Source: JANQEU01 sp965242805
GTDB lineage: Bacteria > Bacteroidota > Bacteroidia > Cytophagales > Cyclobacteriaceae
Direction: 5' to 3'
Length of the DNA stretch: 64,000 nucleotides
NCBI GenBank assembly: GCA_965242805.1
Contig: CBDETD010000002.1
Location: 5,022,001-5,086,000 of the forward strand
Shown: one piece after another, positions 45,239 through 52,788 of the stretch
How positions within the stretch are numbered: the first letter of the stretch is position 1
Layout: every line of letters starts with the position of its first letter
Notes under the pieces: generated by a model
Told to the model about the DNA's origin: nothing
What the model saw: only the letters and a program-made list of their open reading frames with translations
The model's database searches: none
Program-made: the position numbers and the translations under genes

Positions 45239-46494
45239 AAGGCAATCTGGCTAAGAAGTTGCATTTCGTTATTTCCTGAGACCTGGTATTGGGCAAAGCC
45301 CAAAGGACCTGAGATCAGAACCAGATCAATTCTATCAGGATGGGCAATGACATCATATGCAGTGACATTCTGATCCCATTTTTGTAATCTAAGATTGCTC
45401 TTGTCGGTCGCATCAAATATCTTAAGTCCGTTTTCACCTTCTCCAACATAGAGCTTGTCTTCAATTAATGTCATTCCGAATGGGCTTTCCATTTCAAATT
45501 GTTGTATTTCCCGAATGAAGTCGCTGTTTGATATATTAAGAACTAGAAGGGTGTTTACGTCACCTCCACAATTAGAGAACTCATCGGTCCGTAATGTGAC
45601 ATAAGCAATTTCTTCGGTTACCGGAAATACTGGATCACATGATGTAGGATGCCAAAATGATGATTCCCATTCAGGTAATGCTGGATTTTCCGCGTTATAA
45701 ACTTCCATTGACTGACGGGTCCCCACATAGAGTTTGGAGCCTCTTGGGTAGATGGTTTCCATACCCCAGCCTATACTTTCTGAAAATACGGATTCGAATC
45801 CGACAGAATTATCAAATACACTCATTTTCGATTTACTGATCACATACACATGATCCTGGCTGTATGCAATTCTATTTACCGTTCCAATTGCTCCATCCGA
45901 GTTGGACGCAAAAGAGGAGGGGACAGCTGACTGGGGGATCAGGTTCATATCAAAATGATAGTATACAGTAAGATCGTTAGCCCACAACTCCCTGTAAAAG
46001 TCATTATCTATATCCATTTCCTCCGTCACGGTTTCAAACTCAAAATCGATAACGGCCTCTCCTCGATTATTTGAAAGTTGTTCGCCCAATGCAAATTCAA
46101 TTCTTGTGTCCAAAAAAGGTTGAGTAATATCAGAAATATCAATTTTCAACATGTCATAAATACTTTCCGCAAAAAGATGATTTCCCTCAACGTAGAATTC
46201 CCTGTTTCCGGGAATATTCAGGAATAATAGGGGTGTAGGATTTTCCGGATCAGAGTTTTCAAGAATGTGTATTCCCAGGCGCTCCTCGCCGATGAAAAGG
46301 TGTTCATTAGAGATAAATATTTTACCTGCATCCACAATAGATTGGGGACCAGAGATCAATGCTGTCTGACGAAGGGATTCCAGATCCCCATAGACGGCAG
46401 TCCCTTTAGTATAGGTCACAGTAGTGGTACCAAAATCTCCGCAGGAAAACGTGAAAAAAACCAGAGATACGATTAGTAGAGTAAGTGATCTCAT
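45235..46494 (-). CDS. LVIVD-repeat propeller lipoprotein, first gene of receptor operon
   Basis: The 419 residues have a lipoprotein signal (LTLLIVSLVFFTFSC, cysteine 18). Repeats of the LVIVD kind follow: KIFISNEHLFIGEERLGIHILENSDPENP, HLFAESIYDMLKIDISDITQP, KLYVGTRQSMEVYNAENPALPEW, KLYVGEGENGLKIFDATDKSNL. They should form a beta-propeller at the cell surface or in the periplasm. It is the promoter-proximal gene, with a good Bacteroidota promoter at 46532-46561, and overlaps the next start by 4 bases. Confidence 0.87.
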   Translation of the reverse strand: MRSLTLLIVSLVFFTFSCGDFGTTTVTYTKGTAVYGDLESLRQTALISGPQSIVDAGKIFISNEHLFIGEERLGIHILENSDPENPTPLLFLNIPGNREFYVEGNHLFAESIYDMLKIDISDITQPFLDTRIEFALGEQLSNNRGEAVIDFEFETVTEEMDIDNDFYRELWANDLTVYYHFDMNLIPQSAVPSSFASNSDGAIGTVNRIAYSQDHVYVISKSKMSVFDNSVGFESVFSESIGWGMETIYPRGSKLYVGTRQSMEVYNAENPALPEWESSFWHPTSCDPVFPVTEEIAYVTLRTDEFSNCGGDVNTLLVLNISNSDFIREIQQFEMESPFGMTLIEDKLYVGEGENGLKIFDATDKSNLRLQKWDQNVTAYDVIAHPDRIDLVLISGPLGFAQYQVSGNNEMQLLSQIAF

Positions 46495-46531
46495 AATGGT
46501 GAGTATTTAGTTGAAGATGGAACGTTGTAAA

Positions 46532-46561
46532 CAAATATAAATTGTTTAAAAACCAATCAAA
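46532..46561 (-). promoter_or_regulatory. Bacteroidota promoter of the LVIVD-TonB operon
   Basis: On the minus strand TTTG (46561-46558) is followed after 18 bases by TATATTTG (46539-46532), matching both consensus elements. The leader to the ATG at 46494 is about 30 bases. This is the best promoter in the window. Confidence 0.7.
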
Positions 46562-46575
46562 AACCTAAAACATCA

Positions 46576-47580
46576 CTAATTTTCCTCTACCAATGCTTCG
46601 TTAAGGATGTTGTTTATTTCGTGAACTATTGCGTCCAGTTCCTTGCATGTTTCTTCCAAATGTTGGTGGAGTTGTTGGCGATCCTTTTCATTCTCCGTAG
46701 TTCTTAACAAATTGATAAATCCGATCACCTTGGCAATTGGTGCTCGCAATTCATGGGAATTCTTAAACGAAAACTTTTGAAATTTTGATGCTTGTTCAAT
46801 GATCTTTTGCGTTCTTTCATCTACCGTATTCTCCAATTTTTCGTTCATTACCTTAATTTCGTGATTGGCTTGTGTCAGTTCCAGGGCCTGGCTTTCTATT
46901 TCTTCCTTTCTGCTTTTGAGTTCGTTATTCTTTTTTTCCAGCGAATGGATCAGGGCAAGGTTTTCCAATTCGTATTTTTCTGTGATCCTTTTAAAAAAGA
47001 ATGTTGCAAGCACGAACATCAGATAACTGATAATGGAAATGGCTGTAAATATTGGATATCTGGTGGCATCAAATCCCATTTGATAATATCCCACGTTAAA
47101 ATACACGTGAACAGCATCAAATGAGATCAATGGAATCAAACTTGCCAATAATGCCAAGGTTAGGATCTTCCATTCCTTGAAGCTAAAAGTCATAAGTGGA
47201 ATTACGGCAGTGATCATTATAAAAAGTCTTGGCATGAAGTACATCACTTCTTCCACTCCCTCAGGATCAACTATTTTGTCAGAAATAGATGAATAGAAAG
47301 GATAGAAAGAAAACATCATGCTCAAAATGAGGCGTGCCAGTTGTGATAATCCAACCTTATTTAGTGTCAGGATCACAATCAATCCTCCGAGGTCTCCAAT
47401 CAAAATTACTTTGGTAAGAAATGACCAGCCCGAAATCGATAAGTTGGTAACAAAGAGCACAAGGTTTAGGAGAAATACGATGACCAGAATGCGATTGGTC
47501 AACACAATGTTCCTAATATCCGATTTGGCAGTTTTATGCTCAGTCCCGAGATATGAAATATAATTCCAGAATGAAACCAT
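46576..47580 (-). CDS. Membrane histidine-kinase-like protein without ATPase domain
   Basis: The 334 residues have about six membrane helices (residues 25-195), a coiled coil (about 200-262) and a HisKA-like dimerisation segment with the H-box NSHELRAPIAKVIGF (histidine 276). The protein ends shortly after the second helix (HEINNILNEALVEEN), so the HATPase domain with N, G1 and G2 boxes is absent. No remnant of it lies downstream. It may act as a phosphotransfer partner or a phosphatase-like modulator, or be a truncated kinase. The start at 47580 is chosen because the upstream extension is not membrane-like. Confidence 0.8.
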   Translation of the reverse strand: MVSFWNYISYLGTEHKTAKSDIRNIVLTNRILVIVFLLNLVLFVTNLSISGWSFLTKVILIGDLGGLIVILTLNKVGLSQLARLILSMMFSFYPFYSSISDKIVDPEGVEEVMYFMPRLFIMITAVIPLMTFSFKEWKILTLALLASLIPLISFDAVHVYFNVGYYQMGFDATRYPIFTAISIISYLMFVLATFFFKRITEKYELENLALIHSLEKKNNELKSRKEEIESQALELTQANHEIKVMNEKLENTVDERTQKIIEQASKFQKFSFKNSHELRAPIAKVIGFINLLRTTENEKDRQQLHQHLEETCKELDAIVHEINNILNEALVEEN

Positions 47581-47669
47581 CCTTGATGAATTTACTCCAA
47601 AGAAACAGGAAAAGGACACTTCTAAAGAACAATTGGAAGTCAATTGGTATTAAACAGTATTAAATCATA

Positions 47670-48656
47670 CTATTTGAATTTGATCAAGGAATCCCAATCC
47701 ATTGAAATTCCAATTGTAGCGCCTTCAATTATTTCGCGGCTGTGGTCAAAAAAGAGAATTTTAATTGATTGAAGGATTCCTTCAAGTATATGATAATGAC
47801 CTTTGAAAATGACTTTGCTGACTTTGATCTGTATTCCATTCCTATCCAGGGAAATGCTTTCAGGTCGAAGGCCAAAAGACGTATATCGGTTGGGAATTTG
47901 CTCCAGACCTAGCATTGTCAGGTCTCTTTGGTCTAGAATGTTTATGTACCCAAAATGCCTTGCAACCTTTGGTGATACAGGATTGTAATAGACTTCTTTC
48001 GGATGGTCGTCTTGTACAATGTTCCCCTCATCGAGGATAATGACCCGATCGGCTGCTTCCATGGCGTCTCTGGTATCATGAGTCACCAAGATAATTGTAG
48101 TATTCGTTTCTGACGCAATCTCCCTGGTTTCCTGAAGTAGAAGTTGTTTGGTTTGGGGATCGAGGTTTGAAAACGGTTCATCCATCAAAATAACTTCAGG
48201 CTCTGTCGACAGGGCACGTGCAAAAGCAAGTCGTTGCTTTTGTCCTCCCGAAAGGAGAGAAACGTCCTTGTTTTTGATATTGTCCAGGTGGCAGAGATGA
48301 AGCAGGGCATTGATCTTGTACTTCACAAATTCCTGATCAAAACCAAGTAGAGCATTGGTCAGGTTCTCCATCACTGACATGTTGGATTTTAACTGAAAAT
48401 CCTGGAAAACCATCTTAATATTATCATGACCAGCTACCAGTTTGGAATTTGGGGATTCAACCTCATTCCCGTTCAATAACACGCGACCACTATCGGGATG
48501 TTGAAGACCCGCCAAAACTCGAAGTAATGATGATTTTCCTGTTCCACTGTCCCCAACAATACAAACGAAACTTCCTTTTTCGATGGCAAGATTTATATTT
48601 TTCAGTACGCTCCCATGGTCCTTATAGGAAAGACTGATTTCCTGAACTTCCAGCAA
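47670..48656 (-). CDS. ABC transporter ATP-binding protein, PotA/FbpC-like
   Basis: The 328 residues have Walker A GDSGTGKS (35-42), signature LSGGQ (135-139), Walker B VILMDE (155-160) and the switch histidine in LVTHD. A C-terminal extension after YYNPVSPKVARHFG has FGLRPESISL, like the TOBE domain of importers for polyamines, iron or sulfate. No permease or binding-protein gene adjoins, so its partner is elsewhere. It lies 8 bases after the gene at 48665-49282 and is probably in the same transcript as the sugar dehydrogenase. Confidence 0.88.
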   Translation of the reverse strand: MLEVQEISLSYKDHGSVLKNINLAIEKGSFVCIVGDSGTGKSSLLRVLAGLQHPDSGRVLLNGNEVESPNSKLVAGHDNIKMVFQDFQLKSNMSVMENLTNALLGFDQEFVKYKINALLHLCHLDNIKNKDVSLLSGGQKQRLAFARALSTEPEVILMDEPFSNLDPQTKQLLLQETREIASETNTTIILVTHDTRDAMEAADRVIILDEGNIVQDDHPKEVYYNPVSPKVARHFGYINILDQRDLTMLGLEQIPNRYTSFGLRPESISLDRNGIQIKVSKVIFKGHYHILEGILQSIKILFFDHSREIIEGATIGISMDWDSLIKFK

Positions 48657-48664
48657 TGTTTCAG

Positions 48665-49282
48665 TTAGTTTGTATAATTATTCTTTCTCAGGTACTCCCG
48701 CATACCGCTTACGGAATTGTCATTGAACACTTTAATCTCTGAGAATTTTGTGGTTCGATATGTTCTTGATCGTTGTTTGTTTTTAGTGTCATAGACAAAA
48801 TCGCTGCTTGGACTTATCAATTTCCCTATGAGAAAAGTGACTCCGGCTGATGCTAATCCCAATAATCCTACAAATAGGAATCCGCCTTCTGTTTCTTCAG
48901 ACACTTCCAAATTTGGATCATCACCATCCATTTGATCGTACAGAACTAGCGATATAACACCGATAGCACCGGTAGCGCCACTTGCAGCATAAAACGGTGC
49001 GGATGCAACTTGTGCTGCCGTAACCTTTTTCACATTTATTTTATCGATGGACTCGAATGGTATCCGTGTACCCTGAGCGTAAAACTGTCCGTCTTTTACT
49101 TCCCCAACAGATTCATACTTGACACCGGTTTCAATTTCAATACTTAAAATTTCCGAAACTCTGAACTCTTTGTACTTTAAACCAGAGGTGTCCATCATAA
49201 AGACATATTGGCTAGCATTTTGTGACCAACTATCATAGTCCATCAACAAGCAAAGCACAATAAGAGTCAGTGATCTTTTCAT
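48665..49282 (-). CDS. Exported membrane-associated protein of unknown function
   Basis: The 205 residues have a signal peptide (MKRSLTLIVLCLLMDYDSWS). A small beta domain follows (KYKEFRVSEILSIEIETGVKYESVGEV... FYAQGTRIPFESIDKINVKK), then two hydrophobic segments (about 98-112 and 135-155) and a basic C-terminal part. No family is recognised. Its start overlaps the stop of the dehydrogenase gene by 4 bases. Confidence 0.65.
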   Translation of the reverse strand: MKRSLTLIVLCLLMDYDSWSQNASQYVFMMDTSGLKYKEFRVSEILSIEIETGVKYESVGEVKDGQFYAQGTRIPFESIDKINVKKVTAAQVASAPFYAASGATGAIGVISLVLYDQMDGDDPNLEVSEETEGGFLFVGLLGLASAGVTFLIGKLISPSSDFVYDTKNKQRSRTYRTTKFSEIKVFNDNSVSGMREYLRKNNYTN

Positions 49283-50445
49283 TCGGAATACGTAAGTCTG
49301 TAGATGGTGCCGCTTTTGTCATCCGAAATAAGCATGGAACCATCATCCAATACCAATAAGTCAACAGGACGCCCCCAGGCACGATTTGTTTCTTTTATGA
49401 GAAAACCGTCAATAAACGTTCCGTATGATACTCCCCGCCCATTTTCTTCTTTTACCATGGTCAACTGGTGACCTGTATGACCGGACTCAGGACTTCGATT
49501 CCAACTTCCATGTTCGGCAATGAAAATGATATTTCGATACTCCTCAGGGAACATATCCCCGGTATAGAACTTGACACCAAGTGGGGCTACATGTGGACCG
49601 AGTTTACGAGCAGGTGATACGAATTGGTCATATTCAAATTTATCTCCAAACTCCGGATCTTTGATATTTCCACCATGCCAATAGGGATAACCAAAATGTT
49701 GACCAGCTTCAGTTACACGATTCAATTCACAGGGAGGTGTGTCATCACCCATCCAATCTCTACCATTATCAGTAAACCACATTTCCCCCGTTTCAGGATG
49801 CCATGTAAAACCTACGGTATTGCGAACACCGTGAGCAAATATCTCCCTGTTTGATCCATCGGGGTCCATTCGGGTAATTGAAGCATAGATCTCATTTGAC
49901 TCTTCACAAATATTACAAGGAGCCCCCACCGGAACATAGAGTTTCCCATCCGGCCCAAATGCAATGTATTTCCAACCATGGTGGGCATCGCTGGGATAGT
50001 CATCGTAAATTAATTCTCTTTGAGGATTGTCCAGGTTGTTTTCAATATCAGGGAAGATCCAAAGTTTGTCAACTTCAGCCACATAAAGATCACCATCCTT
50101 GAAGGTTACTCCATTTGGCATATTCCCGTCTTCCATGATCACGAATTTTTCGTCAATCTTAAAATCTCCGTTAACATCCCTAACTGCATATACTTTATCT
50201 TCTCTTCGATTTCCAACGAATAAGGTACCATTGTCTCCCATAGTCATCGACCTGGCTTCATCGACGCGTCCATAGACACTGATCTCAAATCCTTCTGGCA
50301 TGTTGAGATAGACCATATGGAGACCCTCTTCATTGACGAGTTCAGTATTTACAACAACATTAGGATCCTGATTGATCTGGCTATCGGATTCCGTTTGACA
50401 CGAAAGTGATATGAAAAGGATTAATATGACGGGTAAGTATTTCAT
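49279..50445 (-). CDS. PQQ-type sugar dehydrogenase-like lipoprotein
   Basis: The 388 residues have a lipoprotein signal (LPVILILFISLSC, cysteine 16). A six-bladed propeller of the GSDH/sorbosone dehydrogenase type follows: MTMGDNGTLFVGNRREDKVYAV, GWKYIAFGPDGKLYVPVGAPCN, GVRNTVGFTWHPETGEMWFTDNGRDW, FIAEHGSWNRSP and GRPVDLLVLDDGSMLISDD. The conserved histidine and arginine regions around the cofactor are in place. It probably oxidises an aldose using PQQ in the periplasm, though many homologues have no proven activity. It is the first gene of a minus-strand operon. Confidence 0.88.
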   Translation of the reverse strand: MKYLPVILILFISLSCQTESDSQINQDPNVVVNTELVNEEGLHMVYLNMPEGFEISVYGRVDEARSMTMGDNGTLFVGNRREDKVYAVRDVNGDFKIDEKFVIMEDGNMPNGVTFKDGDLYVAEVDKLWIFPDIENNLDNPQRELIYDDYPSDAHHGWKYIAFGPDGKLYVPVGAPCNICEESNEIYASITRMDPDGSNREIFAHGVRNTVGFTWHPETGEMWFTDNGRDWMGDDTPPCELNRVTEAGQHFGYPYWHGGNIKDPEFGDKFEYDQFVSPARKLGPHVAPLGVKFYTGDMFPEEYRNIIFIAEHGSWNRSPESGHTGHQLTMVKEENGRGVSYGTFIDGFLIKETNRAWGRPVDLLVLDDGSMLISDDKSGTIYRLTYSE

Positions 50446-50504
50446 TTAAGGTTTTAATTAAGCTAACTAAATAACTGTGATGTGGTTCAAATAGCAACTA
50501 TTTC

Positions 50505-50512
50505 TACATTTG
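50505..50512 (+). promoter_or_regulatory. -7 element TACATTTG directly before the ABC-F start
   Basis: An exact TAnnTTTG match ends 7 bases before the ATG at 50520. Transcription would begin at or within a few bases of the start codon, implying a leaderless or nearly leaderless message. The -33 element is weak. Confidence 0.5.
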
Positions 50513-50519
50513 CGGTCCA

Positions 50520-52397
50520 ATGATCAGTATCAGTAACTTAAGTTATTTCTTAGGAGACCGTGTTCTCTATGATGAGGCCTCTTTATTTATTGGTCCAAAG
50601 GACAGAATAGGGCTAATCGGTCTAAATGGAACCGGAAAATCTACTTTGTTGAAGATGATCATGAAGGAGGTGCAGCCTGATGAAGGAGAAATCTCCAAGA
50701 GTAAGGATACGTCCATTGGTTTTTTAAACCAGGACCTGCTCTCATATCAAACAGAAGAGCCAATTCTTGAGGTGGCGATGCAAGCGTTCCAGTCGACACT
50801 TGATCTCCAGCATAAGATCGATGAGGTTTTACACAAGATGGAAACTAGTTATTCAGACGATCTTGTGGATAAATTGACCCGCCTCCAGGAAAAGTTTGAA
50901 GCTGAGGATGGTTATGTTCTGCAATCCAGGGCGGAGGAGATCCTGGAAGGAATCGGATTTAAGACAAGTGATCTGAAAAGACCACTGAATGAGTTTTCGG
51001 GGGGATGGAGAATGCGTGTGATGCTGGCCAAACTCCTCCTGGAGAAACCTTCATTGTTATTGCTGGATGAACCGACGAATCACCTGGATCTGCCATCCAT
51101 ACAATGGATCGAAGAATACCTTAAAACTTATGATGGCTCATACATAATCGTATCTCATGACCGCGTTTTCCTAAACCGAACAGTCAACAAGATCGTGGAA
51201 GTCAAGGGTGGAAAACTCAATGTATTCTCAGGGAATTATGACTTCTACCTTCAGGAAAAGGAGCTTCGGGATGAAATCCAACAAAATGCTTACGAGAATC
51301 AACAGCAAAAGATAAAACAAGCTGAAAGGTTTGTTGAGAGATTTCGAGCCAAATCAACTAAAGCGCGCCAAGCTCAGTCAAGGATAAAAATGTTGGAGAA
51401 GATTGAAAGAATAGATCCCGTGATCAATACGGACATGCAGGTCAATTTCAAATTCAATTTTAAGACAAAATCCGGGCGCCATGTAAAACGACTTCATCAT
51501 GTGGGAAAGAGTTATGATGAATTGAAGATACTTGATAACTCGAATGCTCACGTAAAACGTGGAGATAAGATTGCCTTAATCGGTGCAAACGGTAAAGGGA
51601 AATCCACCTTGCTAAGAGTTATCGCTGAAACTGAACCCTTTGAAGGGAAAGTTGAAACAGGACACAATGTGATCACATCATTTTATGCCCAACATCAACT
51701 CGAGGCCCTGGGGGTAGGTCATGAGATATTGGAGGAGCTTAAGCTGGAAGGTACAGGTAAATCAGAGCAGGAATTAAGAAATATACTGGGATGTTTTTTA
51801 TTCACAGGTGAAGAGGTCTTCAAAAAGATAAGGGTACTTTCCGGCGGTGAAAAATCAAGGGTTGCACTGGCCAAAACCTTAATTTCTGAATCTAATTTCC
51901 TATTACTGGATGAACCAACAAATCATCTTGATATGCTTTCGGTGGCAATACTTGTTCAGGCTTTACAACAGTATGAAGGGACATTTTTATTGGTTTCCCA
52001 TGATCGTCATTTTATATCTCAGGTTGCAACTAAAATATGGTGGATCGAAGACTATGAGATCAAAGAATATCCAGGTAGATATGATGAATATGAATGGTGG
52101 GCGTCAAAAAACATCAAAACCGCAAAGTCATTACCCAAGGAATCTCCAACAAAAAAGGAAACTAAACCAAAACCAAAGACCAATAACCGGGACGAGAAAA
52201 GGTTGAAGGAATTAGAAGAAAAGATCTCACAACTGGAATTGTCTTTAACCGAAATACAGAATGAGATGGCTAAGCCTGAAAATGGTTCAAACCTGGAATT
52301 ATTACAGGAATTGAATGATAAGGCCGAAAAACTCAAACTCGACCTGGAAAACAAAACCACTGAGTGGGAGAAAATGGTGGAGAGAATAGAGAGTTAA
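50520..52397 (+). CDS. ABC-F family ATPase (Uup/EttA-like ribosome-associated)
   Basis: The 625 residues contain two ABC domains without membrane segments. The first has GLNGTGKST, the signature region FSGGWRMRVMLAK and LLLLDEPTNHLDLPS. The second has GANGKGKST, LSGGEKSRVALAK and FLLLDEPTNHLDMLS. They are joined by the interdomain linker (about 240-300, basic helical, RFRAKSTKARQAQSR). A C-terminal coiled coil (about 540-625) matches the Uup type. ABC-F proteins act on ribosomes to relieve stalled translation; a role in drug protection cannot be inferred. It is divergent from the dehydrogenase operon. Confidence 0.95.
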   Translation: MISISNLSYFLGDRVLYDEASLFIGPKDRIGLIGLNGTGKSTLLKMIMKEVQPDEGEISKSKDTSIGFLNQDLLSYQTEEPILEVAMQAFQSTLDLQHKIDEVLHKMETSYSDDLVDKLTRLQEKFEAEDGYVLQSRAEEILEGIGFKTSDLKRPLNEFSGGWRMRVMLAKLLLEKPSLLLLDEPTNHLDLPSIQWIEEYLKTYDGSYIIVSHDRVFLNRTVNKIVEVKGGKLNVFSGNYDFYLQEKELRDEIQQNAYENQQQKIKQAERFVERFRAKSTKARQAQSRIKMLEKIERIDPVINTDMQVNFKFNFKTKSGRHVKRLHHVGKSYDELKILDNSNAHVKRGDKIALIGANGKGKSTLLRVIAETEPFEGKVETGHNVITSFYAQHQLEALGVGHEILEELKLEGTGKSEQELRNILGCFLFTGEEVFKKIRVLSGGEKSRVALAKTLISESNFLLLDEPTNHLDMLSVAILVQALQQYEGTFLLVSHDRHFISQVATKIWWIEDYEIKEYPGRYDEYEWWASKNIKTAKSLPKESPTKKETKPKPKTNNRDEKRLKELEEKISQLELSLTEIQNEMAKPENGSNLELLQELNDKAEKLKLDLENKTTEWEKMVERIES

Positions 52398-52464
52398 TTG
52401 ACATTGAGCTCACTATGTAATTAATGTAACCTTATTTGTTTTCTGACGTCAAAAGAAATACGTA

Positions 52465-52788
52465 ATGGAACAAATAAGTAACCAGGAAGAGATTGTTTTA
52501 CTGGCAGTTGGAGCAACCCAACCAGACGCCTATGCATATGGCATCCAAAAGGAAATAAAATCGCAGACTGGTAAAAATCTGGCTTTAGGTACCATTCATA
52601 CTATCCTGTATCGATTGGAAAATGAAGGATTACTCAAATCTGATCTTGGAGGAAGCAGTAATAAAAGGGGTGGGCGCAGTAAACGATTATTCACTATTAC
52701 CACTAAAGGCTATCGTGTAGCCGAAGAAATAAGGATGATCAGGCAAACTTTTTGGGATAAGATGGCGATCCAAAGTCCCAAACCATGA
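52465..52788 (+). CDS. PadR family transcriptional regulator
   Basis: The 107 residues show the PadR winged-helix: SNQEEIVLLAVGATQPDAYAYGIQKEIK, LALGTIHTILYRLENEGLL and GGRSKRLFTITTKGYRV. It overlaps the following permease gene by 4 bases (ATGA) and is therefore coupled to it. Upstream, the segment ATGTAATTAATGTAA contains two ATGTAA copies and could be an operator, but this is weak. Confidence 0.92.
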   Translation: MEQISNQEEIVLLAVGATQPDAYAYGIQKEIKSQTGKNLALGTIHTILYRLENEGLLKSDLGGSSNKRGGRSKRLFTITTKGYRVAEEIRMIRQTFWDKMAIQSPKP

